64,000 nucleotides of DNA from Dermanyssus gallinae (lineage: Eukaryota > Arthropoda > Arachnida > Mesostigmata > Dermanyssidae): the NCBI GenBank assembly GCA_003439945.1, contig QVRM01002457.1, positions 107,501 through 171,500 on the forward strand. The letters are read 5' to 3'. Shown piece after piece: positions 42,681 to 54,099 of this stretch. Numbering within the stretch: the first letter of the stretch is position 1; each line of letters opens with the position of its first letter. Below the pieces are notes generated by a model. That model was not told the origin of the DNA. It made no database searches and saw only the letters and a list, made by a program, of their open reading frames with translations. Made by a program: the position numbers and the translations under genes.

Positions 42681-45672
42681 GCAGGATCACTAACGGATGT
42701 GGGTTGCCGGCCGGCCGCCGATTGATATAGCCTGGCTGGCACGATGCGATGGCGGCACGGCCACTGCTAGCGGTGGTAGTGAGTTCGAATACGGATCGCG
42801 AGTCGGGCGGTTCCGAGCGAATTCAATTATCATCCACACCATGGCGACGGCAATGCGCTGCTGCTGCTGCTGCTGCCGCCGCCAAATATCATCCGCTGCT
42901 AAATCGAAACGCTCATCAGCCTTTGTCGGAGAGCAGAGGCGTGGCGAGGCGGGATGGGACGCGGCGAGGACTCGTTGACAATAGACGACGATGGAATCGA
43001 CAAGAGGATGTTGGTGGTGGCAAAGTGCGCAGGTAATGATCGGACGATACCGCTCGAGGTTGACTTGTGTCATTCTAGCTTCTAGGCTATACATATAGCG
43101 CTAGGCAGATGCTACGTAATACTCGATTCGTCAGGCCGCGCGCGGATCACGGCACTTGCAGGATGAAACTTGGCAACAGCAGCAACAGTACGCCATCCTG
43201 TAACTCTGTTAGTTACGGCATATGTACGTATACGCTTCCTCTTACGAGCTGTGCCTCATGACTGCGTGATCTAGGAAACTAGCGCGCTAGACTTGGTTGC
43301 CATCTACCGGGGTGTCAGCGGTTTGATGCCCTTGTTGTTGATTGAATTTGCTTGATGCTCAGATCCAGCACGGTCGTGCTGATACAGGGACTATCGGGGT
43401 AATTCTAGACATCTCAACATGTCTTGGTCCTTGGATGCAATAGAGACGATGTGTCTCATAGTAATACGAAAAGGAAACAAGAAGAAAATACAACAACAAA
43501 CAAATTGTAAGCCAGTAGGGGATGGAGGAAGGTTAATAATAAACAATACACTTGTTCTTAAAATGTGAAGGAGAAAAATGTAGTGCTCCTGATGGCTAGT
43601 GAATCTAAGTAAAACAAATTAGATATATAAATGGCCTTCTTTATTCCGGAATAATACGTTACACAGGGACATTATTGAACTTAGCTGAGGTTCTGCAGTT
43701 CCCTCCTAAAATTGCAGGCGTTGTAAATTGAGTGTACTTATCTATGTAGGCCTTCAGCTTTTGTTTCAGAGTGTATACTTACCAATTGTACTTACCAAGT
43801 GTATACCAATTTCCGCTGCACCATCATAACCACTGCATTCATCTTCCAGGTTTTTGTGTGTTAAACACCACTAATAGACTTTTTTTTTCAAATACGCTGT
43901 CCTAGTCACATTGAGACAGTTAGAAAACTATAATCTATAATAAATACTCCACGAGTGAATATATCATCAGCAGCATCACAGTAAAGTCCTCCCGAACGTC
44001 TTGGATAGTAGCAGTTGAATCAAGCTTGTATAATTAGAGAGTTCTTTAGTGAGGATGATTTTCATGAGGTGGTGGGTGAGGCATTGTGACCGGCGCTCGA
44101 GTGTGCTTTTTTTCGATACCAACCGGTCATTTCGGTAGCCGATTTCTTTGATTAGGTTTGTCTCTGACCGGCGGCTTGACGAAACACGACGAAACACATT
44201 ACAGTTTAGTCAGAAGTTACTATGCTGAGAGCATGGTAACTTCTGACTAAACCGTAATACGCGAATACTGTAAGATTCCTTGCAGCGCCTTTTGCCTGTC
44301 TCACAAAGACGTTCTTGGAGAGCTTCAGAGCTGAATCAAACGCTTAGTACCCGTTCTGTTGTGCGGGAGGAAACTTAACAAAAGCTAGCTGCTAAAACAG
44401 TGCGTAGTAGGTGCTATGCGATATATGATGCTGGCTAACAGCTCGACCAATGGACCGCTATTACCGAAGTTCTCTCGTAGTTTCTCCTGCTAGTCCAGAT
44501 AGGATAAAGCACGCAGGGCCGTTTATCGAATTCGGTTCGAACGCATACGAATCACTCTGTGTGTGTTCGTCCTAGCTCTCACGACATGGCATTGTGTGTC
44601 GAAACCGACACCAATAGCAATGCATTCTATTCGACACTGCCAGCAGGCAACGACCTTGCACCCCCTACCTAATTCTGGCGCAAACGACCCTCGCGTAGAC
44701 CATACAGCGCCGCACCACGATAGCGCGTGCTCGAAGGTCTCCGATAGCACCTCGCACCGCCCACCCGTCCAGGTCGCATTGTTCAGGTACTGTTGTTGAT
44801 GTTGACTCGGTGGATTTGCGATGGACCTAGTGGTGTTCATAACGTAGCAGTAATTGTGCTGGTGCTGCTGCTGCTGTTTCTACTATTACTATTCCCATTA
44901 CTGCGGTTGCGGTAGTTGTTGTTGTTGCTGCTGTTGTTCTTGATGTTGTTGCTGTTAAGCGAGGAAAGCGGCGGTCCAGTTTGTGAGAGCCTGTCGTGAT
45001 GCCGAAGCGAGACTTTGCGTGACCTCGCTCTCCGGATGTTTTCGCCTCGTCGTCATCGGATGTTTTGTGTTGTTCGCGCCGTTCGCATCACTTCAAATAT
45101 CGGCTTCGCATATGGCTATTATCAGACGTCGCAGATAGAGGATCGGCTCTTCTAAGCGGAACAGAAGTGGGAAAGAAGGTCTAGGAAAAGGGGGAAGGGG
45201 AACACTAACCGGCAAAACTATCGATCTCTCTTTCACTGCAGCTGTGGTGGTTTTTTGTGTTGGTGACCCATAGATAGGAGCTCTGGCTATGCTCTTGGCT
45301 TTTTGTTAGGCTTTCCTCTTTCCTTTTTAGAAGCCAGTTTTAGACGTCAAGTGGCATTGCGCGGACTCCAACCGCGCGCGCTCGGTGACTCCAGTTAGTG
45401 ACTGCGCTGATTGGAGGCGACTGGTCCGTGCTGGCGTTTCGATATGTCACACCTGGCCTCAGTCGGCACGCTCGAACAGTGTCGTATCGCTCGATAAAGC
45501 GTGTGGCGAGAAGTGGCGTCTTCTGACGCGCCGGCCGGTAGTGTCTCTATGCGCGGCGCTGTCGACATCAGCTACGTCGCGATCGTCGAAGTCACTGTCG
45601 GTTTCCTATGCCTCGTTGAAATACGTTAAAAATAACAGACTTTGAATCGTAAAAGGACAACTAGTTATTCAG
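42681..45672. other. No recognisable gene; partly GC-rich
   Basis: Contains a CTG/GCC repeat (about 42857-42880), an A-rich stretch (43490-43640), TTG runs (about 44910-44955) and a GC-rich block at 45340-45620. The latter has open frames on the plus strand and could be a 5' UTR or first exon upstream of the candidate exon at 45673. An initiator-like TCAGTC lies at 45460-45465 but no TATA or DPE partner is evident. Confidence 0.45.
44198..44258. repeat. Near-perfect 29-bp-stem hairpin with a 3-nt loop
   Basis: The left arm runs from ATTACAGTTTAGTCAGAAGT to TACTATGCT and the right arm from AGCATGGTAACTTCTGACTA to AACCGTAAT. They are complementary over 29 positions with two mismatches, one of which would be a G-U pair in RNA. 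The loop is GAG. A direct repeat ACGACGAAACAC/GACGAAACAC precedes it. Confidence 0.93.
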
Positions 45673-45919
45673 TTGCTGTGATCGTGGACGCACAGCTGTT
45701 ACAGCACGTGCTGGTACTGACAAACCGGTATTAGGACGAACTGTGCGCGCAACGTGTGTGAAGTTTTACCAAGGAAGAGCACCTCTTGGCAGGTCGTCAA
45801 AAGTTACTGCCCCCCCAACAACACGAGACGTTACCGCCATGTCCTCGCCAACCAATGTGAGAGTAACGCCACACCAGCATTCTCGCACACAAATCGAAGC
45901 CAGTCGCACTACAGAGTAA
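45673..45919 (+). CDS. Possible terminal coding exon, Thr/Ser/Pro-rich
   Basis: CTAGTTATTCAG (acceptor) precedes 45673. The frame starting at 45674 is open for 81 codons (CCDRGRTAVTARAGTDKPVL, VRATCVKFYQGRAPLGRSSK, then VTAPPTTRDVTAMSSPTNVR) to TAA at 45917. Alternatively it is spliced at GTGAGAGTAACG (45857). Composition suggests a disordered, Ser/Thr/Pro-rich tail. No domain is recognised and no adjoining exon could be identified. Other frames in this GC-balanced block are also open for some distance, so the case is modest. Confidence 0.3.
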
Positions 45920-45965
45920 CGGGCCGAGGACGTAAGACTTTTTAGGATACTGCAACTTCGTGAAG

Positions 45966-45996
45966 CGTGCGAGGTTTCATACTGAAACCTCGCACG
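45966..45996. repeat. Perfect 14-bp-stem hairpin with a 3-nt loop
   Basis: CGTGCGAGGTTTCA, loop TAC, TGAAACCTCGCACG: a perfect inverted repeat with GC-rich outer pairs. A smaller inverted repeat, GCGCTTAG...CTAAGCGC, follows at about 46024-46049. Confidence 0.93.
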
Positions 45997-47619
45997 GGTT
46001 GCAGCAACGATCAAAATAGATTTGCGCTTAGCATTCATGCTCTAAGCGCGTTAACGATAAACACAGTGTTGTGCATTAGAACACAGTACGTTCGTTTAGA
46101 AAATAGTAGCAATATTGTTTTCTACATAGTATATGGTGTGCATGTTATTGTCAACTTCAACTTCAGTCATAGTCACGCTATGCATGCTAGATAGGGCCAT
46201 TTTTACTCCTTATTTGGTAATTAATATGTATATCTAATAATGTGTTCAAATACCATATTGAAGTGAACAATTGTCTTTCCATACAAATCTACTACCATCC
46301 AAAAACAAATTACGTCATCATCATCTGGGTTTGGCCTTTGCAGAGCTCGATGCACAGGAACGGAGTTATCCTGCTAAATGCCATATAGGTATTGATTAGC
46401 TTAAAAGTCTCTTGTGGAACGGTTGATCGCGTTGCCGACCAGATGAGTTGATACGTCCTTCCGACGTCCCGAATACTATGCTTCACACATGTGTTTACTT
46501 ACTGGACTACTGGTTACTGGACTCAAGGTTGGCGTACTCCGAACCCCTACTGGTCCATGGAGTTACCGATTCACTGCTAAGGTTGCGTCCTTCACCAGCA
46601 TGTGTCCCAAACTAAAGATGTAAAGGCCAATTTGTCTGGTCACTCGTTGTCTTAACATCTGCAAAGGCCAGTCAGTTCAAGGAGGAGGCAAGAAAAACCT
46701 GTAGATAATAAAACTCGGCTGAAGGTGGGCTGCTGGCCAAGGAAAACCGAACGTACCCAAATGAGTACTGGAAAGACCTTGTAGAACCGTTTTTTGCACC
46801 ATATCAGGCAGCATAATGTCCCCACTTTGATAAGCAGCTGTTTTTTAGCATTTCTTGTATTCACAATTTGAGGCACCGCGCCATGATGTAGTTTAAGGTA
46901 ATGTACATTTGGCAATATAATTCGCTAATTCGAACATTATATATAACAGTTCGATCCCAGTCCTCTCCCCTCTTACAAGATTTGCACATGTTTGTCTACG
47001 TTAAGTAGACATATATTATGCTACTCGGCTCATGTCTAGGGCAAACGTTCTTAATCAGGTTTGATTAGCCATTTATATAGTCCATATTCGTTACGAGTAA
47101 ATTGAGTTTCGGTTTTGTTGCTGCAGTCTTTTAGACATTGCTAGTACTATTAGGTACTCGGGAACCGGATATGACGGATAGCGGACAAAAGCTGAGAAAG
47201 AAGAGCCGTGAAGAATTAAGTGAGTTCTGAGATCTGCGTCGGTATAAAGCAAAAACTCCTATGTTACTCTTCAACCCCATCGCTGCTTACCTATGCTATT
47301 TTCTCGCCTTTTCCTTACAAATCGCGTGCCTGCGGCAAGGTGACACTCACCATGACCCGTTGTATTCTTGATGGACGATTCTAGCCGGTCTCTTGTAAAT
47401 ACAACTATTGCTCTACCTTGCCATTTGCTTAAAACGTATTCTATTAGCATAATGACAAAAACAAAATAGGTACATTCCTGGCACGTTGTATAAGATGTTC
47501 CGGGAACGCATAATGCACATGCGTCGCTGGCAGATATCAGACACCCCGTGGGGCTCACAAACCCACTTAACTCGTATTCCATCCAACTTCCCCAGGCTCG
47601 GCATTGCGTGGCATTGCTT
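45997..47619. other. No recognisable gene
   Basis: A minus-strand frame at 46652-46915 (VHYLKLHHGAVPQIVNTRNA...) looks moderately protein-like but was not recognised. The part above 47270 may be the 3' flank of the LINE relic at 47620-48765. Confidence 0.45.
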
Positions 47620-48765
47620 CGGCACCGTCAGAGAAAAGGCTCGCTTTTCTAGCGCTCTCTGCGCCTCGCCTATGCTCTTTCGATCCGGAGTGTGCGTTAA
47701 GTGCACCCTCCTCCCTTCCCCCGCTTCACCTCGGCTTCTCGTCTTGACCCGACGTGCCAGGGCACTAACGACCCTTTTCTCGTGTCGTTCCCGTTCTAGG
47801 GTTATCGTCAGCCTTAGAATGTCATTAGATGCTGCCATTTCTTCCCTTCTTATTTAGTAAAGTAAGCTTCCGAGGCCATAATGTGCGCCACCACCTCTCT
47901 AAGGCTGAGATCGCGCACCACTGGTTCGTTCCAGAGCTTACAACAATTCATAGTGTGCTCAACATTGTCTGACTGCCTCGAGCGACGAGGATGCACGTAT
48001 CCCGCTCTGTCTTTCGAATCCTGACCATATATGACTGAAACCTTCCATAGTGATCATCTGGGTGGGGTGGTACAACCCCCCCCCCCCCCGAGGTTGCTCG
48101 TGCTCCGTCCGCTCCCAATAATCCTGCCAGGCAGCCATGGTTACGTCTCTGAGACCTGCATGTTCACCTTTATTATTATTATGGTTATTCTGGATTCTGT
48201 GCCCGCTTTTAACTCGCCAGAAGATCACAGGAAAGCATTCTGGCATGGACTAGGACGGCCTTCGTCGAGATGATGAGGTGCGCCCGACCCACCCTTATGG
48301 CCATTATCTTCTGGATCAGGCGGAGTTTGAGCCAGTTCTTCGCTGTCCAAGCGCCATATCAGCCCAAACAGGGACCGCTTATAGTGCGGTAGATTATACC
48401 ACCGTTCCTAGGAGTTTTCTCTTGGCTTTCTACGCTTGCCACTCTCTCAGCTCATTCAGTCTAACAAAATTTCGAAATACCTGGTGGACCATTATTTCTA
48501 CGTAGGGAAGTGAGCTGATTCCGTAAGGCCCGTATCCAGGATAACTCCAAGGTATTTTGCGTCCCGCTTGATCTCTTCGTAGCCAGCCGTGGTGAGGTAG
48601 ATTGCTTCAGTCTTCTCTAAGGCGAGCCTGAGATCGTGCGCCTCCATCTAGGTTATAACCTTGTCTAGTGCTACGTTGACTGCCTCTTTCAGGACTTCAC
48701 CCTGTATTTGCTTCTAATGCCAATTAAAAGCTTCTATGTTTTAAAGGTGCGCAATAGTCATGTAG
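47620..48765 (-). pseudogene. R1-like LINE relic (RT end and C-terminal domain)
   Basis: On the minus strand, with shifts and stops: GEVLKEAVNVALDKVI and EAHDLRLALEKTEAIYLTTA then IKRDAKYLGVILDTGL (about 48710-48520). This is the ...W....L.LA..KTE.V.LT......VKYLGV.LD segment following the RT core. Next come IMAIRVGRAHLIISTKAVLV (about 48310-48250), matching RV..AYRTVS..A..V, and TMAAWQDYWERTEHEQ (about 48150-48100). The end reads MITMEGFSHIWSGF, EHTMNCCKLWNEPVVRDLSL and REVVAHIMASEAYF (about 48050-47860), the usual R1-type C-terminal zinc-finger/W..R region. RT motifs A to C are not present within the window segment. A C run at about 48070-48084 interrupts it. Confidence 0.7.
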
Positions 48766-51057
48766 CTTTCTCTTTTCGGGCTAGACCCGGTCGGTGCTAA
48801 AAAAAGGGTGTGTGAGTTATCAGGGTAGTGAAACGAAGTAAGTAGTAAAATACAACAAAGCTAACGCTGAGTGGAAAAATAAGGTGGCCGACCATATAAG
48901 TCCTGTATTAAGTGGAGTATACTGGTCGTAGAGTTATATTTTCTTTGAATCAACTCAAATATCTCGCTCACTCTAGATGAAGAAGTTATACATTGCTGTT
49001 TGTTAAAAATAACTCACTCCTTTGTAGAATGAAATCCGATATTTTGATTGCATGAACACCGCAGGCAAATCATATGTAAGATATACACATTTACGGACTC
49101 TGTCTAACCAATGTTTTTAAGACTAAAATTTCAGCCATAGCATATTAAGCTAATTGACAATCAACGACGCATCTATCTTTAGAGATATCCGGATCCCAAA
49201 TTCTCATTAATATTTGATACAATCGTTCCAATATAAAAATCAGGAAGAAATAATAAAAGTAAAATATATATATGTATAGTCATACAATCATATACACTCA
49301 AAAAGTCGAACGGGAAACAGGTACGTCCAGGCATAGTAAGTCACATAATACCATAACGAAGGCGAAACATTCGTCGTCAATGTGTGAATCAAAAGTGACG
49401 AATCTGTTTCAACAACAACCATTTGTATAGGCTACGCTCAGAAAGTTGATTAGCAAGGGGTTCCACGTGAAGACAATTGCTAAATTTGATGATTTACGGT
49501 GGTAGTCGTGTAACATGTAACGTTTCCATCAGTTAGCATAATAAGTTCATATGTCTTGCGGTTGTGCTACTGCTGCAAGTGGTAATTTCATAGCTGAAAA
49601 ATAGTGAAGTAGGGCCTTATATAGCCTGCTCTATACATTTAATGAGACGCTACACGTGCAGCGACTACTTAAGTGCTCAGTATGATCTACTGCTGTCTAG
49701 ACCCTGTATTTTCCCGTAGAAACGTTCACATTCATGCAAGCGCTTTCGGTTGACAGAAGTGCTCCCAGAGTGATATATTATTAGGTGCACTACTGACAAC
49801 CTTATTTACACGTTGTTTATTTAATAAATACCGCTTTTTGCCTTGATTCGACACTTGGCGTAGATGGCTACAAAAGATGGTTTAGAGTAACCATATGTTT
49901 TTTCAAGCTTCACTCGACCTAACCGCAAGCGTTTCCTGCTAGCGACAGGGAAATTGTAAATACTTTGCTCCGAATAGATATATCACCTGTTATCACACTG
50001 CACAGCGCGACGTTGCATTTATCGGAAACATGCCCTTGGGATTTATTCCCTAGGCAGTGTCCTTGATATAGAGTTGCCACAGACACACGCGATACAAAGT
50101 AGAACCCCGTTAACGTAAAGTTTCAGGCTTAAGGTAGAAACATCAGAGTTAGCGGGATTGCTTCGACCCCATTAAGTTCAAATTGTTGAGCATATCAAAC
50201 AAACATTCGCCTTTGTGTATAGGCTTCCTTCCCAGATCTCAGTGTAGTCTCTACTTCGGCCTGAGCTGAGGCGATACTAACGGCAAGACGGAACGTGGCC
50301 ATTTAGCGGATGACGTGACTGGGTTAACTGCCTAGAGCGGCATAGGACTACCGGGATTGATGATAGAAAAAGCACTACAAGAAAGTCCCTCGCCCCTAAA
50401 CCGCTTGGCGCAGTCCTGCTCATAGGACAGGCCTATAATACCCATAGGAATACCCCTTTAACAGGCTAACTTATAACTTTTAATTTCTGGCAAGGCATTA
50501 CGAAATAGGTTGTAGCTGACAGTGCGGCATCCGGCAAGTCGTTCATAATAGTACCATCTCCGAAGCAGTTTCTCACAAACGAACCACCAATATAATGTTA
50601 TACATTAAAACGTTATCCTAGTTTGAGTTGTATGTGACCGAAGCGTAGGTTAGACCCGAACCGTAGGAAGTTTGCGCATATCAAGTGAGCTCAGCGCCCT
50701 AAACTGACCTGCTATGGCCAGCTGCCAAGGAGTTTACGCGGTGAGATACCGCCAACTCGTGCTGGGGAGAATCTTCCTTTTGACAATTTAAGAGTCTGCC
50801 ACCGCATCCGTAAGGTTAGGGATCACATTTGTGGTTAACCAACGAGGCACTCGCAATTCGCCCTTCTGCCGAGTTGTGTCTGAGTACAAAGTTGTTGTGG
50901 GTATTGTTCATTACAGTCCACACCGTAGAAAATGACTTTTATACGACGTTATTTTTGAAGACATAAGTTTCTTTTACATGCACTCATGAAGATTTCCATG
51001 CAGCGTAACGTTCACTAACAGTGGGGCGCCTATTGAAACCCCCTACGTGTCGTGCCG
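48766..51057. other. No recognisable gene; possible pogo-type terminal repeat near 50095
   Basis: AT-rich, unremarkable DNA. AAGTAGAACCCCGTTAACGT at about 50098-50117 resembles the terminal repeats of pogo/Tigger elements (CAGTAGAACCCCGTTAA-type), but no partner repeat or transposase was found. Confidence 0.45.
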
Positions 51058-51461
51058 TCATGCTCTTCGTGTATCTGCATTTGTTTTGTGTGTAGGCCCT
51101 GGAGCAATCAGCTGTATCTGTGCTACTCCATCACAAATTAGGTCTACATGAGCTTTAATGCGTAGCCACGGTTTCGTGCACTCTTGGGCCGGCGGCTCTT
51201 CCCTTTTTATGTGTAGGCTCTTTGTAAGGGGCATTCCGTTTTTATAATAATAGCGGTATGTATTTGAACTTGGGCAAGGGGCCAAGTCCGCTAAAGTTAG
51301 CACAAAACGCCGCAAAGTCTTGGCGTTCAGCTTACAAGCCGGAGGGCAGTCGACCTCCAACATCTCAGTTACACATACGTCTGAAACGCGAGAAGTCGCA
51401 TACAAGTATTTTGCTACCCCACAGGCGGAGGGTCTGATAGCAACAACAGCAAGCAAATAGT
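51058..51461 (-). CDS. Candidate terminal exon, unrecognised protein
   Basis: On the minus strand a strong acceptor (a 9-T polypyrimidine tract, then TGTACTCAG) ends at 51462. The exon from 51461 is open for about 134 codons to a TGA at 51058. The peptide includes YLLAVVAIRPSACGVAKYLY, TEMLEVDCPPACKLNAKTLR, RFVLTLADLAPCPS, SLHIKREEPPAQECTKPWLR and IKAHVDLICDGVAQIQLIAP. It has several Cys residues, no transmembrane segment and no motif I recognise. The upstream open sequence (51467-51810) is in the same frame but passes through the acceptor, so it is more likely intron. No polyadenylation signal was identified below 51058. Confidence 0.5.
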
Positions 51462-52184
51462 CTGAGTACAAAAAAAAAACAGAGTTAAGACAACGCAGGG
51501 AATAGAAGGAGACATGTAGCGTGCCAGTGTCCACAGAATGGCAGCGGAGCGTCCATGGCACCTCGGGAAAGAGAAAGCGCGGAAACCGTTGGCTATAGAC
51601 GACACCAAATATAGGACACCCATGCAGACCACAGACGCAGTGCAGAAAGTTTGTTGCCAGAAGTGTTGGGCTCGGCGTCAGCCTGGGAGTACGACACGAG
51701 ATCAGATGACAACCACCGATGATTAGAGAATGGCGCCGAATGTCTGCCAGGTCTCCCATATGCAGCAGGGAATGATACAGAAGCCGTTTGCCTTGAGCGA
51801 ACTTCGACAAAAGATCAACATTGAAAGAGCAATATTTTGCTGCGCTATAGTGTTTGCTATCGCCTACACTACTGCGTGGTTTGCATGATCGCGTGACTTA
51901 GACAATACATCGATCTGAATACATTTCGTTTTTTTAAGGAACATGGTAGTAGGTCGTCGTGTTCCTAAGCGATTTGTTTAGCCGCATTTACCCTGTTCGT
52001 TTATACTAATATGATAAACGGAGTAGAGAGCGAAAACCCACCATCCTAACCCATTCGTAGGTGAATTTTACTCGGCTGATAAATGGCTGTGACGTACAAC
52101 TACAAGCTGATCCTGATCATGCACACGCACTCACATACATGTAAAGTGTAAAAATTACAATTCGTTACGTGTGCTTCATTTCAG
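51462..52184. other. No recognisable gene
   Basis: Open sequence on both strands near 51470-51810 without motifs; the rest is AT-rich. The end at 52170-52184 is the acceptor region of the next exon. Confidence 0.5.
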
Positions 52185-52361
52185 CTGCTGCGTGTGGCAT
52201 GGGTGAGCGTCATGCTTGGCGTAGGCGCGTGCTGGCTGTTCGGGTTCTCGTACCAGAACGTCCGAATGTGCTTCCTGTCATCGGCGATAACCCTGCAAAG
52301 TCAGTGTGTACTCTGCCAACAGCAGAAATACCTTACGGCCGTCAACGGATGCACGCGCAAC
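52185..52361 (+). CDS. Strong candidate internal exon with a membrane-like segment
   Basis: A pyrimidine-rich acceptor (TGTGCTTCATTTCAG, ending 52184) and a perfect GTAAGTAAA donor (from 52362) bound 177 bases, exactly 59 codons, phase 0 at both ends. The single open frame starts LLRVAWVSVMLGVGACWLFG, a hydrophobic stretch of about 20 residues able to span a membrane. It continues FSYQNVRMCFLSSAITL and a Cys-containing part, CVLCQQQKYLTAVNGCTRN. Codon choice is mixed with many G/C third positions, unlike the AT-rich flanks. I do not recognise the family; a membrane or secreted protein is likely. Neighbouring exons were not found, so introns must be long on both sides. Confidence 0.65.
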
Positions 52362-53837
52362 GTAAGTAAATACTGGGTAGTCGCATGGGCAACTAACTCT
52401 GGTCGGACCACAAGAGACAGAGGCCATTATTGTACATCCCTCTGGTCGAAAAGGTCACACGACGGCTGATGCTTGTTTTTTCAGACGCAGACTCACTGTT
52501 TGAACAAATCTGCTTCACGCCTTACTTACAAATTACGACTTGGTGAGAGCGATACGACCAGCACGATCCAATGATCGTTTTGGACCCATTTCAAGCTAAT
52601 CAGTGGGTCGTTTGCCCTCCAACAGATATATAAACCATTATATAGATACAAGCAAGTAACTATAAGCTGGATAACCCTGTACTTAACATCGGCAAAAGAG
52701 AAAGTAGAACTTTCTTGATGTTCTGCCTGTCACCTTACTGCAAGGAAGTTGCGTTAATATATAAACATTTATTGCATATATTAAAAAAAATAATTATAAT
52801 ATATAAAATATTTTATATCATTTATTGGACATATGGCTTAAAATAATAGAAAATCAACCTAAATGCATTTTCAAAAATGTGAAGCATTTGTTGAATTACT
52901 CAAAAATGGAATTTAAATTTTAGTTTGACCACAAAGCGTCGAGACGAAACAAAATTATTAGTTTCTTTTAGTAGCGACGAAAGTATTACAAACATTAACT
53001 AAACCCTCTATATTAGTATACATCTCATGATATTATTTGTATTTAGTATAAACATATGATATACAAAATATTATACAAACTGTTTGCCCCTAAAGGCATT
53101 ACTCATAACCGCCGTTCCGTCGGGTTGGAAATCTCATAATAAAATAAGCAGTCATCCCATTATGCGGCACAAAGTGCTTTAAAAATCGCTTGTTACAGTA
53201 GATTTACGACTGTCTATAGCTACTTTGCAGCTGTTAGCCGGACCTCTTACAAATATAATCCTGGATTCGCTATAGTGCAGGTATATTCTTATGACAAAAT
53301 GGCGTCCATACGTGCTCGAAGTGTGCCAATTCAGAAACGACAGAAGTACACATAAGCTCAAGCGCTAAGCTCAAGGTGGCGCTGTTCGGACAATTTGTGA
53401 ATAAGCCAGGTTGGTTTCTATCTAGGAATATACACAATAGTTAAATAGCGTGATCGCTGGCTCACAGACAAGCACAATAACCGGTCACCATTATTATTTA
53501 ACACTGCAAAATAGAACCCTTATTTGAACAGTTTTCCTTGACTAATTATTGGGCGAAGAATCCCAACACCAGTAACTGTACTAGGTCTGTTTCCGCGCAA
53601 ACACTTTCGTTATTGAGTGCCGATTCGCCAACTTCACATTGCGCTCGATTGCTGGTTAAAGGAGTCGATACATCAGCACGAGACATCTTGTGCTTGAATC
53701 GTCTGTACAACATTGTGCAAGCGTATAACTTCTGCCGATTGTGTTTGATCTACACTAAGGTTGACCTTTGCGGTAATGGGGGAATCAAATACCCATCTTT
53801 CTGGTCTCTTGTACATATATCTACGTATAACAGAAAT

Positions 53838-53880
<43 letters not shown>

Positions 53881-53934
53881 CCTACATTGGTATTTTTGTG
53901 CAGCCTATATATGTATGGGCCATTAGATAGTGAA
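52362..53934. other. No recognisable gene; very AT-rich core
   Basis: 52740-53090 is extremely AT-rich (TAAAAAAAATAATTATAATA and similar) and could be scaffold-associated DNA, though nothing proves it. A TA array lies at 53840-53877. Confidence 0.55.
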
Positions 53935-54080
53935 CCTCAAGGGGGAGGTGTGGTTAGTGAGTAGGGTTCTCGGCGGACCAAAATCCAACTGCAGGGGTCG
54001 AGTCCCACACGGCATGGAAACACGTCCCATTCTTAGCAACAGTGCGTAACTGCAATTCACCCTCCTCCATAAAAAGAAAA
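53935..54080 (+). mobile_element. SINE-3 copy 2, tRNA-derived
   Basis: Box A-like GTGTGGTTAGTGAGTAGGG (about 53948-53966), a tRNA-like middle, and box B GGGGTCGAGTCCCAC (about 53994-54008). The body then ends GTGCGTAACTGCAATTCACC, CTCCTCCAT and AAAAAGAAAA, before a TA array at 54082. It shares box B and the 3' segment with the copy at 11985-12117. The A-rich tail is interrupted (AAAAAGAAAATG) and leads into TA. Confidence 0.75.
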
Positions 54081-54081
54081 T

Positions 54082-54099
54082 GTATATATATATATATAG
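54082..54099. repeat. Short (TA)n array shared by two convergent retroelement 3' ends
   Basis: An 18-base TA run lies between the 3' end of SINE-3 copy 2 (plus strand) and the 3' end of LINE-B copy 3 (minus strand). Confidence 0.95.

Noticed and set aside
51467..51810. N-terminal half of a 250-codon ORF continuous with the 51058-51461 exon
   Set aside because: The frame passes through a strong polypyrimidine tract and CAG acceptor, so the upstream part is more likely intron; it also lacks protein-like composition compared with the downstream half.
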